A DNA stretch of 64,000 nucleotides from Hyphomonas sediminis (GCF_019679475.1 NZ_JAIEZP010000001.1:2604001-2668000), one strand, 5' to 3'. Numbered from the stretch's first letter, positions 1 through 9,559 are shown. Numbers and translations: made by a program. Notes: generated by a model not told the origin, from the letters alone.

Positions 1-549
1 CAAGAGCGTCTCGCAAAGCTGGCTGGCGGCGTTGCCGTGATCAAAGTCGGCGGCGCAACCGAAGTCGAAGTGAAAGAGCGTAAAGACCGCGTCGACGACG
101 CCCTGAACGCAACCCGCGCTGCTGTCGAAGAAGGCATCGTCCCCGGTGGCGGCACGGCCCTGCTCCGCGCTTCGCGCCACATCGACGTTGTCGGCGCTAA
201 CGACGACGAAAAAGCCGGCATCGACATCGTTCGCAAGGCTCTGGAAGCACCGCTCCGCCAGATCTCCGAGAACGCAGGCGTCGAAGGCTCGGTGGTCGTC
301 AATACGATCGTCAGCAACAAGTCGCGCTCCTACGGCTTTAACGCCCAGACCGAAGAGTACGGCGATCTCGTCCAAATGGGCGTCATCGACCCGGCGAAGG
401 TTGTCCGCTCGGCTCTGCAGAACGCTGCTTCGGTGGCTGGCCTGCTGATCACGACGGAAGCCGGCATTGCCGAAGCTCCGAAGAAAGACGCTCCGGCTGG
501 CGGCGGCATGCCCGGCGGCATGGGTGGTATGGGCGGCATGGACTTCTAA
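1..549 (+). CDS. groEL: Chaperonin GroEL, C-terminal part (5' end outside window)
   Basis: This is the 60 kDa chaperonin that refolds cytosolic proteins in an ATP-driven double ring with GroES. The reading frame is open from base 1, so the visible 182 residues are the last third of a protein of about 547. The segment with [20 protein letters not shown] and [13 protein letters not shown] belongs to the intermediate and C-terminal equatorial domains, and the protein ends in the typical flexible Gly-Met tail ([11 protein letters not shown]). A strong terminator follows 30 bases after the stop, so it is the last gene of its operon. groES would be expected upstream, outside the window. Confidence 0.98.
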   Translation, partial: QERLAKLAGGVAVIKVGGATEVEVKERKDRVDDALNATRAAVEEGIVPGGGTALLRASRHIDVVGANDDEKAGIDIVRKALEAPLRQISENAGVEGSVVVNTIVSNKSRSYGFNAQTEEYGDLVQMGVIDPAKVVRSALQNAASVAGLLITTEAGIAEAPKKDAPAGGGMPGGMGGMGGMDF

Positions 550-579
550 GTCCGGCCCAACCATCACCTGCATGACCAG

Positions 580-612
580 ACAGCCCTCCGGATCGCTCCG
601 GAGGGCTGTTTA
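580..612 (+). terminator. Rho-independent terminator of groEL
   Basis: A perfect 13-bp stem (580-592 with 597-609) has a 4-base loop TCGC and is followed by a short T run. It sits 30 bases after the groEL stop. Confidence 0.9.
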
Positions 613-684
613 CTTTGGGTCACGATTGCAGCCGTGCCCACACCTACGTAGCATCGCGAAAAAGAATGCTGCGGAGGAAAACGG

Positions 685-2295
685 ATGGACTGGAATTTCG
701 GCGACATGCTCGATGCCGTTGGCGCGGCGCTCGGCCCTGAGGATCTCGCGCTGGCGCATGGTGACCGGCGTATCTACTGGCCTGAATTCACGGCGCGCTC
801 GAACAGGCTTGCCAGGGCGCTGCTCAGCCTGGGCGCGGTACGTGGCGACAAGGCCGGCTTCTACATGCGCAACCAGCCCGAATACATGGAAGCAATGGCG
901 GCCACCTTCAAAGCCAGCCTGTCGCCCGTGAACGTCAATTACCGCTATCTGGATGACGAACTCGTCTACATCATAGACAACTCGGACTCGACAGTGGTGT
1001 TCTTCGATGCCGAGTTCCTCGCCGAAGTCGAACGTGTGCGCACGCGCCTTCCGCGTGTCATCGCCTGGGTTCAGATCGGCGGCGACAAGGTTGCCCCCTT
1101 CGCACACGGATACGAAGCGTTGGCGACCGAAGGCGACCCATCCCCTCTCAAAGGGGAGCGCAGCGGCGACGACATTTTCCTGCTCTACACGGGCGGCACG
1201 ACAGGCCTGCCGAAGGGCGTGATGTGGACCCACAACATCTGGCGGGAAGCCAGCATGGAAGGCATCCGCAAGATGGGCGGCCCGGTCCCTGAAACGATGG
1301 ATGAGCACGTTCAGGGCGCGCTTGCCCTCGGCCGCTTCTCCCGCCAGCTACCCGCCTGCCCGCTAATGCACGGCACAGGTTGGTTCACTGCCATGGGCTC
1401 CATGTTGAATGGCGGCGCTGTCGTCACGCTGTCAGAGAAGACGAAGTTCATCCCGGAGAACCTCTGGGACACCGTTCACGCAAATGGCGTCACGTCGATG
1501 GCCATCGTCGGCGACGCCTTCGCCAAACCGATGCTGCAATCCCTCAACGACAACCCCGGCCGATGGAACCTGTCGAGTGTGCTGGCGATTGTCTCATCTG
1601 GCGTAATGTGGAGCGCCGAGGTGAAGCAGGGTCTTCTGAAGCACATGCCTCAAGCGGCCCTGAATGACAGCTTTGGGGCATCCGAAGCGGTCGGCTTTGG
1701 CAGCTCGGTCACAACGGCAGAAGGCGGTGCACAGACTTCCAAATTCGAGATCGGACCAAGCTGCAAGGTGTTCACGGAGGATGACCGCGAAGTCGCCCCC
1801 GGAAGCGGTGAGCCTGGCTTTATCGCCCGCGGCGGGGCCGTGCCGCTCGGCTATTACAAGGACCCCGAAAAGACCGCCAAAACCTACAAGACCATCAACG
1901 GCATGCGCTACGCCATCCCCGGAGACTGGTGCACGGTCGAGAAGGACGGAACGATCACGCTGCTGGGGCGCGGGTCCAATTGCATCAACACGGCAGGCGA
2001 AAAAGTTTACCCGGAAGAAGTCGAAGAAGCGCTGAAAGCCCACGCGGCCGTCTCTGACGCGCTCGTCGTCGGTGTTCCCGATGACAAATGGGGCCAGGCC
2101 GTAACGGCGGTGGTCTCGCTGGATGGTCAGGCTACGGAGGATGAACTCCGCGCCTTTGTCCAGTCGAAGATTGCGCGCTACAAGGCGCCCAAGCGGATCC
2201 TGTTCAAGGACAGTCTCGGCCGCGCGCCGAATGGAAAGGCTGACTACAAATCCATCAAGGCGTTTGCCCTTCAGGAACTCGGCATTCCGGGATGA
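685..2295 (+). CDS. Acyl-CoA synthetase (AMP-binding, FadD-like)
   Basis: A 536-residue member of the ANL adenylating family, which activates a carboxylic acid to acyl-AMP and then acyl-CoA. The phosphate-binding loop TGGTTGLPKG is at residues 169-178. The C-terminal part has the usual hinge (GDWCTVEKDGTITLLGRGSNCINTAGEKVYPEEVEEAL) and the catalytic lysine region near the end (APNGKADYKSIK). The ATG at 685 is preceded by GGAGG. It has its own transcription unit after the groEL terminator and meets the thioesterase head-on. The substrate cannot be read from sequence; medium or long fatty acids or a steroid/terpenoid acid are possible. Confidence 0.9.
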   Translation: MDWNFGDMLDAVGAALGPEDLALAHGDRRIYWPEFTARSNRLARALLSLGAVRGDKAGFYMRNQPEYMEAMAATFKASLSPVNVNYRYLDDELVYIIDNSDSTVVFFDAEFLAEVERVRTRLPRVIAWVQIGGDKVAPFAHGYEALATEGDPSPLKGERSGDDIFLLYTGGTTGLPKGVMWTHNIWREASMEGIRKMGGPVPETMDEHVQGALALGRFSRQLPACPLMHGTGWFTAMGSMLNGGAVVTLSEKTKFIPENLWDTVHANGVTSMAIVGDAFAKPMLQSLNDNPGRWNLSSVLAIVSSGVMWSAEVKQGLLKHMPQAALNDSFGASEAVGFGSSVTTAEGGAQTSKFEIGPSCKVFTEDDREVAPGSGEPGFIARGGAVPLGYYKDPEKTAKTYKTINGMRYAIPGDWCTVEKDGTITLLGRGSNCINTAGEKVYPEEVEEALKAHAAVSDALVVGVPDDKWGQAVTAVVSLDGQATEDELRAFVQSKIARYKAPKRILFKDSLGRAPNGKADYKSIKAFALQELGIPG

Positions 2296-2727
2296 TCAAT
2301 CCGCCTTGCGGCGCACGGTCCGGAAAACTGCTGTCGCCCGCGCCGCAAGGCCGCCATCTTCCTTCACGATCCGCGCATTGACGTGAACAAACTCGCCATC
2401 CACCGAAGATACATCGGTATGGGCCTCGATCCACTCGCCTTCACGCGCGATTTCCATGAACTCCAGCGTGAGCCGGATCGTAACGGACATCTTTCCCGTG
2501 GCGCTCCAGACCGCCCAGGCCAGCGCGCTGTCAGCGAATGCGGACAGCATCCCGCCGTGCAGGAAGCCCATGCCATTGCAGTGGCGATCGAGCACCCAAA
2601 GGCCGCTGCGCATGTCACCCGGCGCGGTCGCCCGGTAGCTCGGGCCATTGTGTAGCGTGAACTTTCCGCGCGAGGGCGTCGGCGAAAAGCCTTCCCGGGG
2701 CGCGCGAGGCGCCTCGGTATCAGCCAC
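2296..2727 (-). CDS. PaaI-type hotdog thioesterase
   Basis: A small hotdog-fold acyl-CoA thioesterase. The conserved stretch GFLHGGMLSAFADSALAWAV contains the HGG motif (near residues 57-59) typical of the PaaI/4HBT group. I chose the GTG at 2727, which overlaps the stop of the upstream DUF192 gene (GTGGCTGA) and gives 143 residues, the normal family length. The open frame extends to 2892, but that extra part is Arg/Ser-rich, overlaps the neighbour and looks non-coding. Translation is probably coupled to the DUF192 gene. The substrate is unknown. The convergent acyl-CoA synthetase ends immediately next to it. Confidence 0.85.
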   Translation of the reverse strand: MADTEAPRAPREGFSPTPSRGKFTLHNGPSYRATAPGDMRSGLWVLDRHCNGMGFLHGGMLSAFADSALAWAVWSATGKMSVTIRLTLEFMEIAREGEWIEAHTDVSSVDGEFVHVNARIVKEDGGLAARATAVFRTVRRKAD

Positions 2728-3175
2728 CGGCTTGTCCAAACAGCCGGTGAACCACCTTGTCGCCCGGCTCAATGCCAAGTTCCTTGGCGCGGCCACCCGG
2801 CAGCTCCAGTACGGCGCGAACCGGCACGCCAGGGCCGATAGAGCGCAGCGAGCCCGGCTGTGCGTTGCGCGCGATCGCGACAACGCTGCCATCCTCGAGG
2901 ATGAACAGCATGTCTAGCGGGATCAGCGTGTTCTTCATCCACATGCTTGCCTGGCGGGTCATGCCGAAGTCGAACAGCATGCCGGCATCCGGGGCGAGGC
3001 TCTCACGGAACATGAGGCCCTGCTGGATCTCCTCGGGCGTCGTCGCCATTTCCACCGTGAAGGCGTGCGTTTCGTCGCCAGACTGGATGCTGAGCGGCTC
3101 CGTGGGAAGCTGCGCGAAGGCTGCCTGAAGGAACATGGCAGCGGCGAAAACGAATGAGAAGATGAAGCGCGTCAT
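2720..3175 (-). CDS. DUF192 family secreted protein
   Basis: A 151-residue protein with a clear signal peptide (residues 1-21, cleavage after AAFA), so probably periplasmic. The DUF192 core is recognisable from GLMFRESLAPDAGMLFDF, then MWMKNTLIPLDMLFI, then VLELPGGRAKELGIEPGD. The biochemical function of the family is not established. It is upstream of and overlapping the hotdog thioesterase. A 50-base gap separates it from the cold-shock gene, so all three could be co-transcribed. Confidence 0.9.
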   Translation of the reverse strand: MTRFIFSFVFAAAMFLQAAFAQLPTEPLSIQSGDETHAFTVEMATTPEEIQQGLMFRESLAPDAGMLFDFGMTRQASMWMKNTLIPLDMLFILEDGSVVAIARNAQPGSLRSIGPGVPVRAVLELPGGRAKELGIEPGDKVVHRLFGQAGG

Positions 3176-3226
3176 GGCGCTGGTTTACCGGTGGGATTTG
3201 CAGGCGGCAAGCGCTGACGCGCGGTT

Positions 3227-3757
3227 CTAGCGCCGGGCTTTTACAGCCGAGACATGCTCGCCCTTGGAGCCGGCCTCGATCACCACCTCAATGCGCGTGC
3301 CCGGCTCGATATCATCATACCCGGCCTTCCGCAGGGCAACTGCATGCACGAACACATCTTCATCCCGTCCGTCGCGCAACACGAAGCCATAGCCGCGCGC
3401 GCGATTGAACCATTTGAGGGTCACTTCCTCATAGTCAGGCCGCAGGCCTTTTTCCTGAGCGATGACCGCTCTGGGGCGCTCCATCTCGATGATGTGCACC
3501 GTTTGCCAGCCACGCTGTTTCTCCACAGCGTCGCAAACGATCTTCGCGCCTTCATCGGCATAGGATTCGCCATAATCGCGCAGGCAGGAGATGTGAAGCA
3601 TCACATCGCCCGTAAGCTCTGATTCTGAAGTGGATTCAGCGACAATAAAGCCATAGCCCTTGGCGCTATCGAACCATTTTACACGGCCAATCACGCGCAC
3701 AGCTGTTTCACCGGCGAGCGCTTCCGTTTCAGATTTCGCTGCAATCTTAGTCATCAA
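3227..3757 (-). CDS. Tandem cold-shock domain protein
   Basis: A 176-residue protein with two cold-shock (OB-fold, single-strand nucleic-acid binding) domains. Domain 1 (about residues 22-92) has [13 protein letters not shown] (RNP1) and DVMLHI (RNP2). Domain 2 (about 111-176) has [13 protein letters not shown] and DVFVHAV. Double-CSD proteins of this size are typical of alphaproteobacteria and act as RNA chaperones or anti-terminators. A perfect 10-bp hairpin lies 29 bases upstream of the start in the untranslated leader, and tRNA-Glu is further upstream on the same strand. The first start codon (MMTK) is used; the second Met is equally possible. Confidence 0.93.
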   Translation of the reverse strand: MMTKIAAKSETEALAGETAVRVIGRVKWFDSAKGYGFIVAESTSESELTGDVMLHISCLRDYGESYADEGAKIVCDAVEKQRGWQTVHIIEMERPRAVIAQEKGLRPDYEEVTLKWFNRARGYGFVLRDGRDEDVFVHAVALRKAGYDDIEPGTRIEVVIEAGSKGEHVSAVKARR

Positions 3758-3785
3758 CCCAATTTCCCCAGCAAGGAAACCTAGA

Positions 3786-3808
3786 GCGTGACAAGGCCCT
3801 TGTCACGC
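3786..3808 (-). promoter_or_regulatory. Hairpin between tRNA-Glu and the cold-shock gene
   Basis: A perfect 10-bp inverted repeat (3786-3795 with 3799-3808, GCGTGACAAG) has a 3-base loop. On the minus strand it lies after tRNA-Glu and before the cold-shock start at 3757. It lacks a clear T run, so it could be a weak tRNA terminator, a processing site or a leader structure of the cold-shock mRNA. Confidence 0.5.
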
Positions 3809-3879
3809 GATCTTAACCTAGAAAGTGGGGATCTCTGGGTAACGCTGCTCAGAAACCGATCAGTTCTGAGAAAGTCTGG

Positions 3880-3954
3880 TGGCAGTCCCTAGGGGAGTCG
3901 AACCCCTCTTTTCAGGTTGAAAACCTGACGTCCTAACCGATAGACGAAGGGACC
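3880..3954 (-). tRNA. tRNA-Glu (anticodon TTC)
   Basis: A cloverleaf reads on the minus strand: acceptor GGTCCCT/AGGGACT with a G1-U72 wobble, D arm, anticodon stem CAGGT/ACCTG with loop TTTTCAA giving anticodon TTC, T arm GAGGGGTTCGACTCCCC, and an encoded CCA at the 3' end. It is 75 nt including CCA. Confidence 0.96.
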
Positions 3955-4032
3955 GCACCGGCTTGAAGACCGGGCATATAGCGGGTGATTTCGCACCCTG
4001 CAACCCGTTTCAAACGCTGTTCTGCAGAAGAT

Positions 4033-5826
4033 TCACAGCATTGATGCATCAATGATTTCAAATTGCACGCGGCGGCGGCCATTCCACTGGTCCGCTTTCA
4101 GCCGGCCGGCCACATTCACGCGCTGTCCTGACCGCAACAGATCACCCATTGGCTCATCAGCGGCCCGCCAGGCGATGCATTCGATGCGGCCGGTATTGTT
4201 CTCTGCTGTGAAGCGCAGGTGGTTGGCACCGATCCGGCGCGCGCCGGTTGGCATCACTTCAGTCATCGCAAACACCGGCTCCGGCGCGCCCATGCCGAAT
4301 GGACCGAGAGCGGCAACCTGATCGAACAGGTCGGTTGTCGCGCTGCCCGGAGACAGCACAGCATCAATATGCAGGTCCAGCGCGGCGTCCCGTTCTGCCT
4401 TGAAGTCTGCCATATGGGCGACCATCCAGTCGTCAAAGCCAGGCACCTGATGGGGCTCCAGGCTGAGCCCGCCCGCCATTGCGTGCCCGCCGCCAGACAG
4501 GATCACGCCTTCGCGCGCCGCTGCGGCGATGGCGTCGCCAAGATTGACGCCGGTAACCGATCGCCCAGATCCCTTGGCGACAGGCCCAAGCCCCTCACCC
4601 CATCCGATGACGATGCTAGGCAGGTGGAAGCGGTCCTTCAGGCGGCCCGCCACGATCCCGATCACGCCGGGGTGCCAGCCTTCACCGGATGCGATGATGA
4701 CGCCCCGCTCCGGATTGGCGGCCAGCGCGCGTTCGGCCTGCGCGGTTGCCTCGTCGAGGATTGCCGCTTCGACAGCGCGGCGCTCATCGTTCAGCGCGTG
4801 CAGGCGTTCGGCCAGCGCAATCGCTTCGCCGCGATCGTCCGTCGCCAGAAGCTTCGCCGCGAGCCAGGGATCGCCCACGCGGCCGCCCGCATTGAGGCGC
4901 GGCCCAAGCAGGAAGGTCGCGTGATAGACGCTTTCGATCTGGCCAATGCCGCTGACATCGGCCAGCGCGCGCAGACCGATATTCTCGCCGCGCGCCATGA
5001 TGCTGAGGCCCTGGCGCACGAATGCGCGGTTCACGCCGTGAAGGGGCGACATATCGCAAAGCGTGCCGAGCGCGCAGAGGTCGAGATAATGCAGGATATC
5101 CGGCAGCCCCCCGGGCGGCGCCAGATTGCGCTGGCGGGCCAGCCGGTTCATCGCCGCCGCGAACACGAACACCACGCCTGCTGCCGCCAGATGGCCATTG
5201 CCGGAGGTGCAATCGGGCCGGTTCGGATTCACGATCGCCGCCGCCTCGGGCACATGGCCGGACATCAGATGGTGATCAATTACCACGACCGGCAGGTCGA
5301 TGGCCCGCGCCTCGTCCAGCGCCTTCACCGCAGCCGCGCCGCAGTCGACGGTAATCACAAGGTCATAGCCCTGCGCCTTCAGGAAATGGAATGCTTCCGG
5401 CGAGGGGCCATACCCTTCTTCCAGCCGGTCGGGCACATAGAGGCCAAGCTCCCTGCCCCAGGCGCGGAAATATCGCGCGAGAATGGCGGAGGACGTGCCG
5501 CCATCCACATCATAGTCAGCAAACACGCAAACGCGTTTGCCTTCCAGAATGGCGTTCAGAATGATGTCAGCCGCCTTGTCCATGTCGGCAAAGCTGCTGG
5601 GATCGGGAAAGAACTCCCGCAAGGTCGGCGCCAGATAAGCCTGCGCCGTTTCCGGCAGCACGCCGCGCCCGGCCAGCAGGCGCGCGATCAGGTCCGATCC
5701 GCCCGCTGCCGGCAACAAACGGCGCACCAACGCCTCGTCCACACCGGCCAGCCGCCAGCGGCGGCCACCCGCCGAGCGTTCGACGCCCAGGAAAGGCGCT
5801 GGTTTGGCAGTCGCTGGCTCCGACAT
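4033..5826 (-). CDS. recJ: Single-stranded-DNA-specific exonuclease RecJ
   Basis: RecJ degrades single-stranded DNA 5' to 3' in the RecF pathway and mismatch repair. The 597-residue protein has the DHH-family motifs: DYDVDG (residues 104-109), a VDCG motif near 160-163, DHH (184-186), and the DHHA1 motif GGGHAMAGG in the C-terminal half, followed by an OB-fold (about 490-597). The start MSEPATAKP is 139 bases from and divergent to purB. It stands alone, upstream of tRNA-Glu on the same strand. Confidence 0.97.
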   Translation of the reverse strand: MSEPATAKPAPFLGVERSAGGRRWRLAGVDEALVRRLLPAAGGSDLIARLLAGRGVLPETAQAYLAPTLREFFPDPSSFADMDKAADIILNAILEGKRVCVFADYDVDGGTSSAILARYFRAWGRELGLYVPDRLEEGYGPSPEAFHFLKAQGYDLVITVDCGAAAVKALDEARAIDLPVVVIDHHLMSGHVPEAAAIVNPNRPDCTSGNGHLAAAGVVFVFAAAMNRLARQRNLAPPGGLPDILHYLDLCALGTLCDMSPLHGVNRAFVRQGLSIMARGENIGLRALADVSGIGQIESVYHATFLLGPRLNAGGRVGDPWLAAKLLATDDRGEAIALAERLHALNDERRAVEAAILDEATAQAERALAANPERGVIIASGEGWHPGVIGIVAGRLKDRFHLPSIVIGWGEGLGPVAKGSGRSVTGVNLGDAIAAAAREGVILSGGGHAMAGGLSLEPHQVPGFDDWMVAHMADFKAERDAALDLHIDAVLSPGSATTDLFDQVAALGPFGMGAPEPVFAMTEVMPTGARRIGANHLRFTAENNTGRIECIAWRAADEPMGDLLRSGQRVNVAGRLKADQWNGRRRVQFEIIDASML

Positions 5827-5965
5827 TCGGCTTCCTCGATAGAATCAGAGCGTCAGATTAGCCCGAAGCGGCGATTTGATGAAATCGATGGCTGCACAGG
5901 ACTGGCGAAACCCGCCCATACGGCCTATGGCGGCAGCCAAGTCCCACCAGGAACAAGAGCGAACC

Positions 5966-7264
5966 ATGATTCCCCGTTACACCCGCCCGGAAATGGCCGC
6001 CATCTGGACACCCGAATCCCGCTTCCAGATCTGGCTCGACATCGAAACACTGGCTGCAGAGGCCATGGAGCAGATGGGCCAGATCCCACAAGGCACCACC
6101 GCTGCCGTGCGCGAGCGCGCCAGGTTTGAAGCTGACCGCATCGACGAGATCGAGCGTGAAGTGAAGCATGACGTGATCGCCTTCCTCACCAATGTCGCAG
6201 AACATGTCGGCGATGAAGCCCGCTTCCTGCACATGGGCATGACCTCGTCGGACGTTCTGGACACATGCCTCAACGTCCAGCTCGTCCGCGCAGCCGATCT
6301 GCTGCTCACGGGCATCGACCGCGTGCTGGCCGCGCTGGAAAAGCGCGCCCGCGAGCACAAACTCACGCCAACCATTGGCCGCAGCCACGGCATTCACGCC
6401 GAACCGACGACCTTCGGCGTCAAGCTGGCCACCTTCCATGCCGAATTCCAGCGCGCCCGCGCGCGCCTGCTACTGGCCAAGGAAGAGGTCGCCACCTGCG
6501 CCATCTCCGGCGCCGTTGGGACTTTCGCCAATATCGACCCGAAAGTGGAAGAGCATGTCGCCGCCAAGCTCGGCCTGACGATTGAGCCTGTCTCGACGCA
6601 GGTTATCCCGCGCGACCGCCACGCCATGTATTTTGCCGTGCTGGGCGTAATCGCCTCCTCGGTGGAGCGTCTGGCGACGGAAGTGCGCCACCTGCAGCGC
6701 ACCGAGGTTCTGGAAGCGGAAGAGTTCTTCTCCGCGGGCCAGAAAGGCTCCTCCGCGATGCCACACAAGCGCAATCCTGTGCTGACGGAAAACCTGACCG
6801 GCCTTGCCCGCCTTGTTCGCTCGGCTGTTACGCCGGCGCTGGAAAACGTCGCCCTCTGGCATGAGCGCGACATCTCCCACTCCTCCGTCGAGCGCGGCAT
6901 CGGACCGGATGCGACGATCCACCTGGACTTCGCGCTTCACCGCCTTGCCGGCGTGGTCGAAAACCTCGTGATCTATCCGGAGAACATGCTGGCCACGATC
7001 AACTCCATGGGCGGCCTGCACAACTCGCAGCGCGTCCTGCTGGCGCTGGTGGAGAAAGGCGTCAGCCGTGAGGATGCCTACCGCCTGGTGCAACGCAACG
7101 CGATGCGCACCTGGAAGAAGGAAGGCCCGCTCAACGAACTGCTGAAGGGCGACGCCGACGTTTCCGCGCGCCTCACGGGCGACGAGATCGATGCGCTGTT
7201 CGATCTCGACTACCATTTCAAGCATGTCGACACGATCTTTGCCCGCGTTTTCGGCAAAGCCTAG
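5966..7264 (+). CDS. purB: Adenylosuccinate lyase
   Basis: PurB catalyses two fumarate-releasing steps in purine synthesis: SAICAR to AICAR, and adenylosuccinate to AMP. The family signature GSSAMPHKRNP lies at about residues 260-270, and TSSDVLDT and GRSHGIHAEP form other parts of the active site. I start at the ATG at 5966 (MIPRYTRPEM), the canonical N-terminus, giving 432 residues. The frame is open from 5876 but that extension does not resemble the family. A rho-independent terminator follows. Confidence 0.97.
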   Translation: MIPRYTRPEMAAIWTPESRFQIWLDIETLAAEAMEQMGQIPQGTTAAVRERARFEADRIDEIEREVKHDVIAFLTNVAEHVGDEARFLHMGMTSSDVLDTCLNVQLVRAADLLLTGIDRVLAALEKRAREHKLTPTIGRSHGIHAEPTTFGVKLATFHAEFQRARARLLLAKEEVATCAISGAVGTFANIDPKVEEHVAAKLGLTIEPVSTQVIPRDRHAMYFAVLGVIASSVERLATEVRHLQRTEVLEAEEFFSAGQKGSSAMPHKRNPVLTENLTGLARLVRSAVTPALENVALWHERDISHSSVERGIGPDATIHLDFALHRLAGVVENLVIYPENMLATINSMGGLHNSQRVLLALVEKGVSREDAYRLVQRNAMRTWKKEGPLNELLKGDADVSARLTGDEIDALFDLDYHFKHVDTIFARVFGKA

Positions 7265-7290
7265 GACACGCTTCCAAAGTGACCTCGATC

Positions 7291-7322
7291 AGGGCGGCCT
7301 TGCGGGGCCGCCCTTTTCTTTA
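7291..7322 (+). terminator. Rho-independent terminator of purB
   Basis: The stem GGGCGGCC/GGCCGCCC (7292-7299 with 7306-7313) is followed by TTTTCTTT. It lies 27 bases after the purB stop. Confidence 0.88.
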
Positions 7323-7402
7323 CAGGCACAGCGGTTGACCCGGCCCGCGCCGGGGTGAACATCACGCCCATCCTATCGAGTCGTAGAAGCAGGGCTGATC
7401 AC

Positions 7403-8689
7403 ATGAAAAAACTCCTCCTCAGCGTAGCACTTGGCGCATTGCTGGCTGCGTGCGCGCCGGACGCGCCCCAAAGCGCCGAGACAGGTGTGGACAAGGCGCC
7501 CGCGACGGCAGCCGCCCGCACGCCTGCGGAGGATTTGCATTTTCGGACGCTGGTGCTCGATACCCACCTCGATACGCCCGCGTATTTCCACAATCCCGAC
7601 TACACCTTCTCCAAGCGTGGCAACTTTGACGAGGACGGCACGCATGTGGACCTGCCGCGCATGAATGAAGGCGGCCTCGATGGCGGCTTCTGGGTGATCT
7701 TCACACCGCAGGGTCCGCTCGACGAAGCCTCCTATCTCGCCGCCCGCAACATGGCGGTGCTGCGCCAGATGTCGATCCGCGAACTGGCTGCGAAATATTC
7801 CAGCGATGTCGCGCTGGCCTTCTCGACGGCGGATGCGGAGCGCATTGCCGCCGAGGGCAAGAAAATCGTCTTCCAGAGCATGGAAAACGCTTATCCGCTG
7901 GGCACCGACGTTTCGATGCTCGACACCTTCTACGCGGGCGGCCTGCGCATGATTGCGCCGGTTCACTTCCGCAACAGCCAGTTTGCCGACAGCGCAACAG
8001 ACGTGAACCCTGCCTATGGCGGCCTCAGCCCGCTGGGCGAAGCGCTGGTGCGCCGCGCGAACGAACTGGGCGTCATGCTCGATGGCTCGCATGCTTCGGA
8101 CGAGACCGTGCGGGACATTCTGGCCCTCTCGACGACGCCGATCATCCTCTCGCACTCCGGCCCCAAGGCCGTTTACGACCATCCACGCAACGTGCCCGAC
8201 GACCTGCTGATCGCAATCGCGGAAGATGGCGGCGTAATCCAGATCAACGCCTATGGCTCCTATCTCGAAGCCCTGCCGGCAAGCCCGGAGAGGCTGGCTG
8301 CCATCGCGGAACTCGAGGCGCAGTTTGGCCGGGACACCTCCGCCATGGATGACGCGACACGCGACGCCTATCGCGCGGCCTACAAGGCGCTGAACAAGGC
8401 CTTCCCGCCGCCACGCTCCACCTTCGAGAAGTTCATGGAACACCTGCTCTACACGCTGGAGCTGGTCGGGCCGGAGCATGTCGGCGTTGGCGCAGACTGG
8501 GATGGCGGTGGCGGCGTCGATGGCATGAAGGACATCGTCGACCTGCCGAAGGTAACGGCGCGCCTGATCGAGGCCGGTTACTCGGAAGAAGACATCGCCA
8601 ATATCTGGGGCGGCAACGTCCTTAGGCTGATGTCCGAAGTCGAAGCCGCACGCACGGCGGATCTCGGCTCACCGGACGTGCTGAACTGA
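7403..8689 (+). CDS. Membrane dipeptidase (peptidase M19), lipoprotein
   Basis: A zinc-dependent dipeptidase of the renal-dipeptidase family. The ATG at 7403 gives 428 residues starting MKKLLLSVALGALLAAC, a type II signal peptide with lipobox LAAC, so the enzyme is likely anchored to the outer membrane and faces the periplasm. Metal ligands are visible in LDTHLDTPAY (HxD, about residues 52-61), in ILSHSG, and in VGVGADWDGGG near the C-terminus. The frame opens earlier at 7355, but the later Met precedes the signal peptide. It has no obvious operon partner. It may act on dipeptides or on D-amino-acid-containing peptides. Confidence 0.92.
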   Translation: MKKLLLSVALGALLAACAPDAPQSAETGVDKAPATAAARTPAEDLHFRTLVLDTHLDTPAYFHNPDYTFSKRGNFDEDGTHVDLPRMNEGGLDGGFWVIFTPQGPLDEASYLAARNMAVLRQMSIRELAAKYSSDVALAFSTADAERIAAEGKKIVFQSMENAYPLGTDVSMLDTFYAGGLRMIAPVHFRNSQFADSATDVNPAYGGLSPLGEALVRRANELGVMLDGSHASDETVRDILALSTTPIILSHSGPKAVYDHPRNVPDDLLIAIAEDGGVIQINAYGSYLEALPASPERLAAIAELEAQFGRDTSAMDDATRDAYRAAYKALNKAFPPPRSTFEKFMEHLLYTLELVGPEHVGVGADWDGGGGVDGMKDIVDLPKVTARLIEAGYSEEDIANIWGGNVLRLMSEVEAARTADLGSPDVLN

Positions 8690-8783
8690 GCCATCACCTC
8701 GCGTCAGGGTTTCCGATTACCGGTTGATGAGGCTGGCGGGCTGAAACAAGGTTCCGCCAGACATCAGAAACTGGAGGAAACCC

Positions 8784-9527
8784 ATGGCCCGCAACCTGTT
8801 TGACCTGAGCGGAAAGATCGCCCTTGTGACCGGCGGAAGCCGGGGCCTGGGCTTTGAAATGGTCAAGGCATTTGCGGAGAATGGGGCCGACGTGATCATC
8901 GCCAGCCGCAAGCTGGACGCGTGTGAAGCCGCGGCTGAAGAAGTGCGGAAAATGGGCCGGAAGGCATTTGCCTTTGCGGCCCATTGCGGGCGCTGGGACG
9001 ACATCGACGCGCTGATCGAAGCCTCCTACGGCCATTTCGGGCGCGTGGATATCCTCGTGAACAATGCCGGGTCCGGCCCGCGCATGGCGAGCCATGAGGT
9101 GACCGAAAACCTTTTCGATTCAGTGCTGAACCTGAATTTCAAAGGCCCGTTCCGGCTGGCGAGCCAGGTGGCCAAACGGATGGCGGATGGGGATGGCGGC
9201 TCGATCATCAACATCTCCTCCTCGGGCAGCCTTGTGCCGCTGCCGCATGTGGTGCCGTACGGCGCTGCCAAGGCGGCGATCAATGCGATGAGCCTGTCGC
9301 TGGCGCATGAGTATGCACCGAAAGTGCGGGTGAACACGATCTGCCCCGGCCCCTTCCTGACCGACATTGCCAAGGCCTGGCCCGAGCAGATGCGCCAGTC
9401 GGCAGACAACGCGCTGAACCGTCCGGGCTACCCCGAGGAGATCGTCACGGCAGCGCTTTACCTGGCAAGCCCCGCCTCGAGCTTCACGACCGGATCGCTG
9501 CTCCGCGTGGATGGCAGCGCGGCCTGA
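8784..9527 (+). CDS. Short-chain dehydrogenase/reductase
   Basis: A classical SDR of 247 residues. The Rossmann motif TGGSRGLG is at residues 16-23, NNAG follows in the middle, the catalytic Ser is in NISSSGS, and the YxxxK pair is in VPYGAAKAA. The ATG at 8784 is preceded by GGAGG at good spacing. The C-terminal TGSLLRVDGSAA is typical of gluconate 5-dehydrogenase or 3-oxoacyl reductase-like SDRs. The substrate cannot be assigned. It is monocistronic with a terminator behind it. Confidence 0.9.
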   Translation: MARNLFDLSGKIALVTGGSRGLGFEMVKAFAENGADVIIASRKLDACEAAAEEVRKMGRKAFAFAAHCGRWDDIDALIEASYGHFGRVDILVNNAGSGPRMASHEVTENLFDSVLNLNFKGPFRLASQVAKRMADGDGGSIINISSSGSLVPLPHVVPYGAAKAAINAMSLSLAHEYAPKVRVNTICPGPFLTDIAKAWPEQMRQSADNALNRPGYPEEIVTAALYLASPASSFTTGSLLRVDGSAA

Positions 9528-9559
9528 CGGCCAGCGCCACACAATGTCATTTCGTGTCA

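Noticed and set aside
4219..6129. 636-codon plus-strand frame over recJ and the purB start
   Set aside because: It is a shadow of recJ with low-complexity composition. It runs into purB out of frame.
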